From: Sclerodactyla briareus
Taxonomy: Eukaryota > Echinodermata > Holothuroidea > Dendrochirotida > Sclerodactylidae
Assembly (NCBI GenBank): GCA_026419785.1
Contig: JAODTK010005643.1
Location: forward strand, 1-64,000
Length of the DNA: 64,000 nt
Direction: 5' to 3'
Part shown: positions 1 through 11,624 of the stretch, piece after piece
Position numbering within the stretch: the stretch's first letter is position 1
Layout: every line of letters begins with the position of its first letter
The notes under the pieces: model-generated
Seen by the model: the letters and a program-made list of their open reading frames with translations, nothing else
Told to the model about the DNA's origin: nothing
The model's database searches: none
Program-made: the position numbers and the translations under genes

Positions 1-1960
1 GAAAATGTGGTCGTATGACAGACCCCCAGATCGCGGAGAGCGACCTTCGTGCGTTTACAGGCAGTAACTGACATCCAAAAAATTGGGGATTAATGGACCA
101 CATGTTTTTTTTTTCATTTCGCGACAAACAATATTCGCACCCAAGGTAAATAAGAGTAAAAACTGAATATAATAGATAAAACTGGAAAATGTTATATAAG
201 GCCCTACAAAAATAAGAATAGCACATACGTATAGTAGGAGGCCCGAACATAGGACCATTGAGGGATTGCGAAAAAAAATACGTAATGACAAAAAAATCAG
301 TTGAAACATACAAAATGAATGGGTGATGTGTGCCCGCAGTAACGTGACGAAGGTGTTCTTTGCTAAAACCATAATCAGGGTATCAACATCTAGTACCAAA
401 TCTCCAGCAAAGGAAAGTTGCTCACGGGAATCTCAATTGCCAGTAGACTGGAGCATTAGGCGTCATTCAGTCGAATAAACATTGACGGTACCAGTTACCG
501 CTATTGTCGGACCAACAGACAACGTCAGGAATTTGCTAGCAGGGGTTCCTATCTCCATGTTATGATGTGGTGGGAGGACTGTGTTAGCCGACGATCTTCA
601 ATTACGTTTTGCAATTCAGAGAGTGGGTTCAGATGTTACGTTACATCGAACCATAGACAATATATTGTGAACACCTGACCAGCAGGCAAGTTAAAATGAA
701 AAAAAAAAAAACAATCAATGAGATGTCGGGACTGCCGGGACTCGAGTACGTAACATATCTGAACGCAGTGTGGGCATGCTGCGCTACTCTCAGTGGGACA
801 ACAAAAAGTTGTGTACCCGTTACTGTCCACTTTAGTAGCAGAGTAATATGAGCTTGAATATTAATCCGCCGAAAAGGTTATCCGTCAAAAAATAGTCCAT
901 TAATATTTATTGGGGGTACATCTGTGATTTGTGGGAAGAAATACGGATTTGCTTGTGGCTCGATCTGAAGGGGTTTATTCAAGTACAAACGCCGAAAATT
1001 TCAGGGAATTGGTCCTCTTTTGGCCCCGGTTTGTAAAAATATGGACTAAAATAGGCCTCGTCGAGGGTGTGTCGGAAAATTGAGTCGAAAACACAACACT
1101 ACAAAAGACACCCTGGCAATTACTAGCTCAAAAATCTGCCGCCGGTCATGGTAAAACAAAAATTTTTTTCGAATTGCAAAGTCGTTGGAATCGATAGACT
1201 CTCCGCTTACAGCAGTGTATGGCCGATATTCATAGGTAAAAACTTCTGGGAAACTGATGGCTGAGAATGGACCTCATTTAGTGTGTAATGTCAATGGGGA
1301 GATTAATGGTGCGTTGCCACCTCTAGGCCTATCGACTCCGGCAGCCCACAGATGCTCACTAACATTGTGAGAGTCAAAGAAGACTTCCCGTGAAAGCGGT
1401 CATAGTTCTTCCCCGTGATTACCCAGCCAATAGTCAGACAGTGCTACGATGGTCGAGAGTGAGTCTATCACGGGCTAAATCGCGGGGGGGTGCGGGGGAT
1501 GTTCCCCCCCCTTTTCGAGGTGGGGGGGGGTGCCTGTACAAACCAATCCCCCCCCCCCCAGTTTTGTAGTCCCAATCATTATTTTTGACAAGATATTCAT
1601 TCATAATTAACCAAATTTCCTCCCCTTTTATTAACAACGTAAATATTTGTGAGGTGAGGCGACCAACTGAGATGCTGAGCTCAGTCAACGGCAGTTACCC
1701 AACACCATGAAACTGTCATTTTTTACCTGACCGTCCAAACGTACTCCCTAATCTGTTCGGGGGTCTGTTTCCGAAGGTAAAGGCTCTACTCTAGCTTCTG
1801 CTCGTGTGCCCGTTGTCGTCCAGTGAATGTGAGGGCAGTTTTTCAACGCCCTGAAAGCTGAAAACAATGGTTTTGAGGAGTATCATGGTCAGAGGCGCTT
1901 AAACGCATTTGCTGTGTGTACCGTGGCACCACAACCTACTAGACGGGGGTTACAAACTAA
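1..1960. other. Unassigned noncoding stretch
   Basis: No gene, conserved domain or recognisable element was seen. Open frames are short and of poor composition. The one notable structure is a cluster of G and C runs at about 1482-1560, where alternating runs of 7 to 12 G or C could fold back on each other. Confidence 0.5.
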
Positions 1961-1964
1961 CCCT

Positions 1965-2397
1965 ACAACACAATCACGTTTCAAAAAACATTTTCACAAA
2001 TGTTTTGAAAATGTTTTTGTTGAATAACATGATTTCGGAAATGTTTAAACGTTTTACAAACGTTTTTAATAAAACGTTTTTGGAACTTCTAATTTTTTTT
2101 TAAAAATTGCTCCATAAACCTTTAGCGACAAAACATTTACTCCAAACAGGTTAGGTTGAGCTCGTGATGTCGAAGTTTTGTTTGATTATCGCTTCGCTTC
2201 CTTGTCCGCTGTTACTCATAAATATCAAATAAAACAAAATGTTACTAAAAAAACATTTTCTCAAAACGTTTTGTAAACCGTTTCATAAACCTTTTTTGCA
2301 AACATCATTTACTCAACAAAAAACCGTTTTTCAGAAACATTGGCGAAACATTTCATAATGTTTTGTAAACGTTTTAAAACGTTTGGTGATTGCTGGG
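1965..2397. mobile_element. MITE-like element rich in AAACGTTTT/AAACATTTT
   Basis: The segment is packed with short inverted words such as AACGTTTT, AAACATTT and GTTTTGTAAACG, and its right end reads GGTGATTGCTGGGAATT. The same word set and a CTGGG-type end occur at 8492-8768 and 62930-63067, so this is a dispersed non-autonomous family. No coding capacity. The left edge is approximate because no clear terminal inverted repeat was found there. Confidence 0.55.
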
Positions 2398-3920
2398 AAT
2401 TCGAACTGGCCGAAACATTTAGATCGGGCTCGGAGACGAGACGAAATGTATTTGAACGATTTTAAAACTGGAGCTCCATCACACGGCCCATAAGCGCCCA
2501 GTAACTACTACTTGATCGTCCTATCACTTTATTGGTATGTAATTTGGCTGTAGACTGACTGTCGGTGAGTCTGCTTGCCCTCATTAACATAACGGTTTAT
2601 GTTGTCTTATACAATATTAGTTCTTGCGTCATTTTAACTGATCTAATGTTATACTGTTATATATGGCTTTCAAAGATGCAACAATTCTCTTTAACAATCC
2701 ACAAATCGTAGGTAATATATTCATTCTTGAAAGTATAAAACACAGCTGAAAAAACCCTCAAGTGCCGGTTCCGGGCGGCTGGGAGTTGTGGAAAAGGAAA
2801 AATTATTGTACGCTCCGCGCCAACCTATGGGTTTCGCCCGCTTAGATATCATCTAGCAATCATCCCCCCCCACTTCAAAACAAAAATCTACGACGGCCCC
2901 TGGATCTATGAATGCGTTCCTGTGGAAAGCGCCATTTTCTTCTTTCGCGGGTTGCTCAGACTCGGAACGCGGTATCAGTCGAAGCCGGGGGCATATTGAC
3001 GGTGCTGGCCCTATTCTATCTACGCGGCTTTTCACAGGGAATTCCCTCATGGCGACTGTTCACCATGCAGTCATGTGTAGAATATGTACCATATTAGTCC
3101 GTTCGCGACATACGAGTCATTTTTTCCATAAAAACAAAAGCCAACAAGATGTTCAGCTAAGGTCGCATATTTATATTGCTACAGTATATGACTTATAATT
3201 TTTTTTTTACAGTTTTGCCGCATACATTGGCTTAACAACACTGATCTGTCCACACGCTAGTGAAAAATTGTGACACTTATCGTGATGAGAGATCCGCGGT
3301 GGTATGCTACACTCCTTTTCCAGCAGAAGTACTCAGATTTTACGGTTCACATGTTCTCGTGGGATAAACCACCGGGTTGTTAATCAGTAGAATTATTACA
3401 AATAAGTCTACACCTCCGACACCAATCCGGTGGATCGAAGTCGATCGCGATATGTTGCCGTTGCATCGTCATATTAATACCGAATTAAGTCATCTACAAC
3501 GCTGGTTTTAAAAATGATTTTGAGTTACCCAATTGGCAGGTTAACCAGCAATGGCGCAGCTGCATGCTCAGGCAGTGACCAATGTCTGTGTGAATACGGT
3601 CACCCTATATATAAACACTGACAGCAAATCTGTTGAGAAGGCCGTTGAAATGGAGTAGCGGAAATTTGTTGTTCGTCTGTTTATTCTTTATTGCTTCCAT
3701 GACATTGTCAGGCTGTCCCAATCAAAAAAGGGAGGAGAGTGATACGTCACATAGAAAGATTAAAGTAGAGGAAAACGGAACATGGGCCTAATTAGGATGG
3801 TACTATGGGTGGCTTAGAGAGGTTTTTGAGAGTGGTGATTTTCCCAATTGGACATAAGGCCTAGATACATTTTTGAAGGTTTTGAAACAGTAGCAGCCCT
3901 ACGTGGGGAAGCCTGCACAT
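2398..3920. other. Unassigned noncoding stretch
   Basis: No gene or repeat family recognised. Short open frames at 2853-3198 overlap on both strands and have no domain-like content. Confidence 0.45.
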
Positions 3921-3923
3921 AGT

Positions 3924-3975
3924 GGAGGCGGGAGGGGGGGGGGTGGCGGGGGGCGGGGGGGGGGGGTGGTTTCAT
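3924..3975 (+). repeat. G-rich tract, quadruplex-capable
   Basis: More than four runs of at least four G occur within about 50 bases, separated by single A, C or T-containing spacers. This pattern can form G-quadruplexes. It lies just outside the left edge of the large inverted duplication. No function is implied. Confidence 0.6.
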
Positions 3976-4154
3976 GCCGCTTTTTTTTACACTACCGCAA
4001 ACTTACCCCAACTAGGTTGTGAATTTCAATGATGATAGTAATGTTTGCCATCTTCCCCCGCCACTCTCACTAAAATGTTAAGACGCTGCCCCTGCCAACT
4101 GGGTGTTATATCTAAGCACGGGTTGTAGACGTAATCGCCCCAGCTTACCCGGCA

Positions 4155-4215
4155 CTCGGTGTTGTGTGTGTTGTGTGTGTGCATGTGTGTGTAGGTGTGT
4201 GCGTGGTGTGGCGTC
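4155..4215 (+). repeat. (TG)n microsatellite
   Basis: Imperfect TG/GTGT tract followed by GCGTGGTGTGGCGTCAAATT. It resembles the TG-plus-CTCTCGTTAG repeat seen at 38190 and 63860, but the conserved CTCTCGTTAG part is not present here, so membership of that family is uncertain. Confidence 0.5.
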
Positions 4216-5070
4216 AAATTAGTTTCTAAAATCAGTGTGCGATTGATCAACTGTTGAGGAGGAAATGTATCCCTACCCCCTACCCCCTCTCAGGATTGTC
4301 CTCCCATGGGCATATTTGATCAGTGCATTTCAAGTCAAGTGAAAGTTAGGGGAAGTTTTCTGTAGTTCATTTCACAGCGCATTTTGGATAAAAAGGAAAA
4401 CAGCCATGGGGACCCTAAAAGCCTTGTAATATCAAATAGGTCAGTAATATTGCCCATAAAGTTCAACTGGACTTCCTGGAAGTTCAAGTAAGTTGAACCA
4501 AGTTGAAACCAAGTTTTCATCCCTTGGGAATTTCATTTGGGACACTGTTTTCCTCAGACGGGTGTGGGGGGGGGGGGGGGGGTCTGGTTAATTAAATGAA
4601 AAGGGTCGCTACATAGAGAGATAGATCCTGTATGATAAAGAGTGGCGCGCCTAGCTGGAGGCAATCATTTGAAGAAGGCAATGAATTAATATGGTAACTG
4701 CTTCTTCCCGCCCCCTCACCCTTCGCGCTCCTTTTACCCCCTGCCTATACGTCAGTTCAGTATTTTAGAGCAGGGTCGTACATTCTCCATAGTGGTATAA
4801 CTCTCGAAGAAGATGGGAGAGCGATTAGAGGTGGGGAACGAAAAGCGGGGTGAGGAAGTTTCAGTGCTATAAGCTATTGAGGTAGCATATGACGATATGG
4901 TAATCCTAACACCGTAATTACTGGTTGGTGTCAATGACGTCACTAGGCCAGGACGTTCTAGCAGGCTCGGACAGTTGCCTTGACAGCCAAATCTACCAAA
5001 TGAAAATTAAACAATATAACATGCTGAAGGGATTTCGTCATCAATAGATAACTAGTGTTCGGGAATATTA

Positions 5071-5316
5071 ATGGTTTGGGGCTATGTCCGCCGGCTTCGC
5101 CGCCGCTGCTGCCTTCTCCAACGCCGAGAAACTTTAGGCGTTAGCGCAAAAAACTCTTCAACGCTTTATCCGCATGGCCGATCTGAAACTTGCTACACAT
5201 GTCCGACACTAGTGAAATCTTGGAAGTTGGTCGAAAGTGGGCATGTCTGCTGCCCGACCTTTGCAAGTGATGCAAAAACACAAAGTTCGTCCTATTTACA
5301 CGAAACTTGGGAGTGA
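5071..5316 (+). repeat. Dispersed noncoding repeat with a CACTAGTG...GAAACTTGCTACACATG core
   Basis: The segment is open on the plus strand for 81 codons, but its counterpart in the right arm (about 19430-19665, opposite strand) and a third related stretch at 16290-16440 do not keep one frame. The shared words (ACTAGTG, a GGACCATGTGTA-like block, CCGCCGGCTTCGCCGCC) point to a repeat family rather than a gene. Confidence 0.5.
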
Positions 5317-7299
5317 GGACATAAGGGAAAAAAAAGACGGTGATTCCGAGGTAATCAGAGGTTAAATTGTGTATGTTTTTTTTTTTTTTTTTTTTTTTTT
5401 CACAGACTTAGCCCGAATTACGTGAAGCTTATAGTGGGACAAACGTTGGTCCTAAAAAACTTATGAAGGTCATTCAAGGTCCACAGGAGGTAATTCGCCA
5501 ATCTCATTTTTAAACTTCGAGAACAAAATGGAACTCAGAAAACTAAGTGTGGGAAAGAGAGTGGGTCCTAAACAACAGAAATGTGATTTCAAACTCAGCA
5601 AGGTAAAGATGAAAATGATAATGTGCCTTCTCGGAACGAGGTACACAAAGGTAAATTCTGCGGGGTATACACGTCGGCCGTTTACCCGCTGCACAGTCTT
5701 GTTCAATATGGGTCCTTTCACGCCATCATTGTCTGGATGGGGATATAGATTATAAGTCTTAGAGCAAAACACGACAATCTCCGCCGGCCTGTAGATATCA
5801 GTAGACTTTACTTACCCGTACCGTCCATGCATGTGGGAGACAGGGGAATGTACTCGTGGTAGCATGCCCGGAATCCTCGCCACTAATGAAACCTGCAGTT
5901 ACTAAAACACAATCATGAACCTTTCACTCGATCAATTCCGAACCAACCATGCATGGTTGGGACGAACGAATTTCAGTGGAACTTGTTCCTACTGTAACCC
6001 GTGCTTTTATATGTCAACAAGGACGCAAGTATGCGTAGTGATGCATTGTCATTTCATGAGTAATAATCATCTTATGTGACAAAAGGAGACTTCAAAATCA
6101 CCTAATCAGCAAGTATAGCAGAATAATTAACTTTCCAACACCCAATGTCAGGTGTAGTCAGAATCATTGACCCAATTGTAGAAAAAATTGATCAAATTCT
6201 GTTTTCCAATTGCTAGCGAATATCATTCGTGGTTGGATAGTATGCAGAAGATTTCGGGATGCACACTGAACAACAGAGCACAGCACAAAGACATAAGAGG
6301 ACACTTAGTGAAGGAATCTACAGTTGCCAACCTAATCTTGATAATGTTACATTTTGACAACCGACAAAGAAAACAATCATCAATGAAAGCATGCGATGAC
6401 ACACAAATACAGAGCGAGGGGCAGGTTTCAAAGGAGATGGAGAGGGAGCAAAGTGCCGACAGGCGAACATATTCTCTCCCCATCTCATTTTGCTTTCTTC
6501 CAAGATTCTATTGAGGATTTTCTGAACTATTACAACCGTAAGCTACCCGATCAGGTTTGCAACCAAATTCAAACAAATTAATTGTCAGTGGTGGGGAGGG
6601 GGATTTGTTGAATTGAAGTGGGGGATTGGCTTCATTGATGCTCCCTCCTCCGTCTAGGCTCCTACCACCTTCCAATTAGTATGGGACGTTGTACACGAAG
6701 GTTTGGCAGTGATGCAGCTGGTGTCACAACCAAGTTAATAGGACTAAGTGGTGTGGCTATAGGTTACAGCCCCGACCATATGGGGCAATGTTTCCTAAAT
6801 CGGCAGTCAGTGCGGAAATACCTTGTTCAGTTCCTACTTTACTTCGGTTCCTTCCATATATATTTAAACGAAAGATCTTCTGCATTTCTCTTTTCAAGGT
6901 AGAAGCACAGCTACTGTCTGTACCATACCCCCCCCCCCCAAAAAAAAAAAAAATCTGCTGGAAGACATTTGCTAAACATACTAAGTCGAATTAACGATAG
7001 GGGTCTGCGGGTACATGCAAAGAGATGTGCACCAAAGTGTTATTATAAATACGATCATAATCTATTCATCTCAGCAAATAACATTCAAGCACGTGATCAC
7101 ACAAATCTTATAATAAAACGATTCTCGTACATCGCCACCAAAAAGTGGAATAAATGGATAAGGAGTATATTCAAGAATGACAGGAAATATGTACCATTTT
7201 GATTAATCACTCTCGGAATTATCTGAAGGATTTTCTATTGAAATCATACAAGTTACTGATTATTTAATTTACCTATTAGAAAATAAATTGCACTTTTAA

Positions 7300-7725
7300 T
7301 GTGTCGAAAAGTTGGGACCGAAGATGACGGTGATTCAAAGTCACCGGAGGTCAATTTGTGTTTTGCAAAATACAGAGCTAGCCAATTCACACAAAACTTG
7401 GTGGTTGAGAAGAAAAGTTTGTGCCGAAAAACAATGACGGTTGATTTAATGTGCTAAATTTGTATATCGTTTTTCAGATTTTTCAACTGTGTCGGATTTG
7501 AACGAACTTGGTGGATGTGGACTGTTGTCAATCCCAAACACCATGACGATCAGTTCAATGGCACGGGAGGTCGAATTTGCATTTTTTTTTAAAAAAAATG
7601 TATGCACTTTTCTAACTCTAATTTAATCTAACTTGGAGAATGTGGACATTGGTCCTGAACAACAGGTAGAGAATTCGAAGTACACCGGAGTTCAAGGATT
7701 ATAATTTAATTTGCTTTATTTTTAT
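7300..7725. repeat. Degenerate ~110-130 bp tandem repeats with AACTTGGTGG and CACCGGAGGTCAA words
   Basis: Several successive units share the order: ACTTGGTGG, a few bases, TGTGGAC or equivalent, a GACGGTGATT-like block, then CACCGGAGGTCAA. The same words appear in the right arm at 16000-16260 and 19200-19460, in the left arm at 5260-5470, and singly near 31360-31440. Sequences with this ACTTGGTGG style are common as noncoding repeats in marine invertebrate genomes. No reading frame is conserved. Confidence 0.55.
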
Positions 7726-8491
7726 GTAAATGGACAGAGGTCCACAAAGGTCATTCTGCGGGGATACCCGGTTTACCCGCCTACAATCTAAGTGATGGAG
7801 AGACAAATGCCGAAAAACCAACGGGTGGGGGCATCGATGCCAACATCCGTATGAAGGTTCACGTGATTGACGTTTGGAACTACATATAGTGTGGAGGCGG
7901 GACAAAAACAATTCAGACACAAAACAAAACACGGAAACAGGAAACAATCGTGAAAATGACCACAGTTTATGATCACTCACGCCGATCCATTTTTAATCAA
8001 AACGCATGAAAAATGCACACATTCTCCGCGACAGTGATGTTCAAGCAAATTCCCTAGATGCGGGCAACCTCTTACCCAACTGGAAGGGTAATTATGGGCA
8101 GCGGAATCACCTCTAAAAATTAGAGGTTATGGTAGGAATGAAGGAAAAGGGGAGAAATTGTAAGGAATAAACATGATCAGTTTTTGGAATTTATTGTCAA
8201 TTCAGTGGTGTTGCTCATCTGCCAATAGCCCGAGAAGTGCCGTGACCTGCGATTTTTTTTTTTTTTTATGGGGAGGGGGGTCTGCGAACGAAAACTTTTC
8301 TTCAATGCTACGCTTGCGTCAGCTTAGATGGTATAAACACATATGCCCCCCCTACCCAATATTAACACAAGTCGCCGCCCCTGTATTGACGACGATGTCA
8401 CAGTTTTAGCAAATCAGTGCGGTGTACTATGATTTCAAAATACGGACCAAGGTAGTGAAATTAGGCCAAGGGGCTGATGGAACATGTAATT

Positions 8492-8768
8492 CCCAGGCAA
8501 ACACAAATTAACTTTGTTGAAACGTTTGCAAAAATGTTTCGTCTAATGTTTCCAAAACATTATTTTGTGGGGTAATAATTATGTTATAAGACAATTTTTG
8601 GCAACAATTTATCGTTATAACAATATTATAACATTATTTAAACGTTGAAAAAAAGATGTTTCGAACATTGAGAATGTATACAAAGTTCACTAACACCAAT
8701 TAAAGTTATGAAAACATTTTTGGAAAGCCAGTTTCAAAATGTTAGGAAAACGTTTTGCGTTTACTGGG
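8492..8768. mobile_element. MITE inserted in the left arm (277 bp)
   Basis: Left end CCCAGGCAAACACAAA and right end TTTTGCGTTTACTGGG form imperfect terminal inverted repeats. The interior is rich in AAACGTTT and AAACATT words, as in the copies at 1965-2397 and 62930-63067. The matching place in the right arm, near 15111-15118 on the opposite strand, lacks the element: flanks ACATGTAATT and TTGCGATATAAATGG join there as ACATGTAACTGCGATTATAAATGG-like sequence. That empty site shows the element is a discrete insertion and came after the arms arose. Superfamily not determined. Confidence 0.8.
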
Positions 8769-9417
8769 TTGCGATATAAATGGCTAAATATGCGAACTTG
8801 GAATGAATGAAGAAGGCAGATGGAATGAATGAAAGGTGACTACATGGTAGATGTATGTATAAAATGTCTCTAGATTGATTATTTTTCTCATCAAATTAGA
8901 AATTGCGTGACATTGGATACATAGTCGAAGCCGGTTGAAGCAGCTCAAAAAAACACGGCAGTGCCTTTTCCGGCCATCTGGAGGTGATCTTAAAATGTTA
9001 ACAAAAGGTACGATACGCGCACCAATGGTGGCGCTCCGCTCAGTCATAGAAGATCGTATCACAACCCCCCAAAAGCGCGAAAAAAATATACGCCACTGGA
9101 TGGGGGGGGGGGGAGGATGCCACACGAAAAAACCCGCCTGTCGTCAGAGGTAATCGGTAGGGGGGGGGGGGACACTCGCATTGTCTCAGAAAGTGAGACA
9201 CTTCATGAAGACGTATGTGTTAATGTGTCCCCAAAATATATACGGACATGGTTTCAATGAATTTATATAGATCTCTGCAAAAATAATTTGAAGGTTCATA
9301 TTTGAAAGCGGGACTCGCGTCTCGCAGACTCGCGGCCTTCTTTACGTCGCAGAGTCCGTGCTGTCTGTTCAATGAAAGTCAGCCTTCATGAATGATGTGC
9401 AATGTGTATGCACAGAG

Positions 9418-9480
9418 CCTTATGGAATTATGTTGGTTTTTTAGTTAGGGCGCCTACAAGTTGTGGATAATTATAATAAT
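9418..9480 (+). repeat. Inner inverted repeat, left copy
   Basis: The stretch with TTAGGGCGCCTAC and TTGTGGATAATTATAAT recurs in reverse complement at about 13090-13155. The pair brackets the spacer of the large inverted duplication and ends in TA-rich DNA on both sides. Confidence 0.75.
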
Positions 9481-9699
9481 AATATAATAATGTATTGCGC
9501 CCACTTGGTTATATATATTACCTATAAGTTCAATGTTGCAAACTGTATGTTGTTATATTGGTGTGAAACCCACCGCAATTTGACACTAGGATACACGAAA
9601 AACCTACAAAGGGACAAAAGCCTCGAAATTTACAAGCAATCAATAGTTCCCCACTTTGCAAAGCCAGTGCACCCCCCATTGCTTCGTAAATAGATTCTG

Positions 9700-11105
9700 C
9701 TCCCACCTAAATGCAACTTAGACTTAAAGAAAGCCTTCACATTATTTTTCAAAAAACACAGTTGAATAAGCCAAATCGAGTTCCCTATTGAAACCTCTTC
9801 GCTGATCGATTGCCACTTTGCTGTCAGTTGGTCAGTGCGTAATCCGTTCAGCTTCGCTAATTCCGCCGCTAGTCGGCAGTTAGGTATTTTTTCATTACTA
9901 TCGTACACCTGAAGATGGGAAGCCAGATGTGCCTGTCGAAACGGTGTGTTGTTTTGTAATATAGTAGCATTGGAACTTTGTTGTTAAATACATATTATGC
10001 AAGATTGAACAACTGTCGTATACTTGTGTTATTGCTCACTCAATTCGTCGGAAAAGACTTTCGGAAATATATTAGTAATATCCGAAAGGTTCTTTGCCGC
10101 CTTCACATCATTTCTCAAAAACCCAGTTTAAATAAGCAAACCGAGTTCCCTATGAAACTTTCAGCTGATCGATTTCCACTTTGTTGTCCGTTGGTCAGTG
10201 CGTAATCCGTTCTGCTTCGCTAATTCCGCCGCTAGTCGGCAGTTAGGTATTTTTTCATTACTATCGTACACCTGAAGATGGGAAGCCAGATGTGCCTGTC
10301 GAAACGGTGTGTTGTTTTGTAATATAGTAGCATTGGAACTTTGTTGTTAAATACATATTATGCAAGATTGAACAACTGTCGTATACTTGTGTTATTGCTC
10401 ACTCAATTCGTCGGAAAAGACTTTCGGAAATATATTAGTAATATCCGAAAGGTTCTTTGCCGCCTTCACATCATTTCTCAAAAACCCAGTTTAAATAAGC
10501 AAACCGAGTTCCCTATGAAACTTTCAGCTGATCGATTTCCACTTTGTTGTCCGTTGGTCAGTGCGTAATCCGTTCTGCTTCAGTAATCCGCCGCTATCGG
10601 CAGTTAAGTAGATTGTCATACTATCGTACACTGAAGATGGAGCTGTGCCTTCGAAACGTTGTGGTGTTTGTAATATAGTAGATTGGAACGTGTTGTAAAA
10701 ATACATATTATGCTAAGATTGAAAACTGTCGTATACGTTTTGTTATTGCTGCACTCACTTCGGCGGAAAAGCCCTTCGGAAATAGATATATATCCGAAGG
10801 TCCTTGTCCGATCAATCATTCTCCAAAACCCAGTTTAAATAAGCAAATCGAGTTTCCCACCTATTGGAAACTTTAAGCTGATCGTTTCCACTTTGCTGTC
10901 CGTTGGTCAGTGCGTAATCATGTTTGCTTCGCTAATCCGCCGCTGCGGCAGTTAGTATAGTTGGCATTACTTCGACACCTGAAGATGGAAGCTGTGCCTT
11001 TCGACACGTTGTGTTGTTTTGTAATTTTTTTTTAACTAGTAGCATGGGAACTTGTTGTAAAACATATTATGTAAGATCGAAAACTGTCGTATATTTGTGT
11101 TATGC
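9700..11105 (+). repeat. Tandem array of ~360 bp units, retrozyme- or pLTR-like
   Basis: The word CATATTATG recurs at 9991, 10354, 10704 and 11063, giving periods of 363, 350 and 359 bases. Units 1 and 2 are almost identical over a full period, while units 3 and 4 carry many small gaps. Each unit holds CCTGAAGATGG followed about 20 bases later by a TCGAAACG-type block, and a TTCCTATTGAAAC / CTGATCG / GTTGGTCAGTGCGTAATC block. Such short tandem units next to a Penelope-like element resemble Penelope pseudo-LTRs or metazoan retrozymes, which carry hammerhead ribozymes. Open frames of 75 codons at 9978 and 10341 are only the repeat read twice and are not genes. Confidence 0.7.
9890..9960 (+). 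ncRNA. Possible degenerate hammerhead core in unit 1 of the array
   Basis: CTGAAGA at 9909-9915 matches the CUGANGA half of the hammerhead core and GAAA at 9938-9941 the other half. TACTAT before and ATAGTA after could form a six-pair stem I. Stem II is weak in this copy; in units 3 and 4 (CTGAAGA at 10631 and 10979) GAAG or GGAG opposite CUUC is possible. Unit 2 repeats the motif at 10272. The cleavage site and stem III are not convincing, so activity is doubtful. Confidence 0.3.
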
Positions 11106-11222
11106 ATATATATATATAATATATATATTATATATAGCTATATAGATTATATAGATATTTATATATATATATAATATATATATATTAGATATATAAGGAT
11201 ATATATATATTATATATATTAA
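11106..11222. repeat. TA-rich microsatellite
   Basis: Almost pure A and T with ATATATAT runs. It joins the end of the ~360 bp array to the 3' side of the Penelope-like element. A similar block lies at 12952-13085 on the other side of that element. Confidence 0.85.
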
Positions 11223-11350
11223 TAGCCGAGAGGCAAAAAACAACGTAAAAAACAATGCTACCTAAATAATGGCTGGATCTCGAATGAGATGCGAAATAGC
11301 GATTGAGTAGGAAAAATGTGAGGTACAACAGCCGATATGTTTTGGATGCA

Positions 11351-11380
11351 GAGCTTCGGACAATACTAGTCCTTCGTCAG
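11351..11380 (-). ncRNA. Hammerhead-like core at the Penelope 3' region
   Basis: On the minus strand CTGACGA fits CUGANGA, then A, then GGAC with a seven-base loop and GTCC form a perfect four-pair stem II, followed by GAAG where GAAA is expected. Penelope-like elements often carry hammerhead ribozymes in their pseudo-LTRs. The last core base is altered and stems I and III were not resolved, so it is probably an inactive copy. Confidence 0.45.
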
Positions 11381-11624
11381 TGCAGTGACACAGAAGTAAT
11401 AACTCGAAAGGAGAAGACGGCTGCGACTTTATAGGCATAGGAACAATGGTTGGGGTGAGGCTAATTAGTGGTTCGCTGATTGACAGGGATAAATCCCTTG
11501 GGGATTATGTCCCGGGAGAGGCCAATTCGCGCCGCCTCAGGATTGGGTCGCGTGGTCGATGCAATCCATCTCAGGGTTTTCAATGAGTGGACTGACCATG
11601 TTGAAATGATTAGCAACCGGCTGC

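Larger units (their letters stand above)
4268..9480 (+). repeat. Left arm of a ~16.4 kb imperfect inverted duplication
   Basis: Long ordered stretches reappear as reverse complement in 13090-20640. Matching blocks I could align by eye: 4290-4345 with 20555-20610; 5085-5120 with 19610-19665; 5825-5960 with 18765-18910; 6410-6520 with 18215-18330; 6925-6960 with 17770-17800; 7180-7300 with 17410-17520; 7310-7900 with 15670-16250; 8775-9080 with 14770-15115; 9300-9400 with 14490-14600. Order is kept throughout. By eye roughly 80-90 per cent of bases match in the better blocks, with many one-base gaps. No intact gene was found in the arm. Edges are approximate. Confidence 0.9.

Noticed and set aside
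9978-10568. Two identical 75-codon frames (9978-10205 and 10341-10568)
   Set aside because: They are the same stretch of the ~360 bp tandem unit read twice; other units do not keep the frame, and the unit contains ribozyme-like motifs instead.
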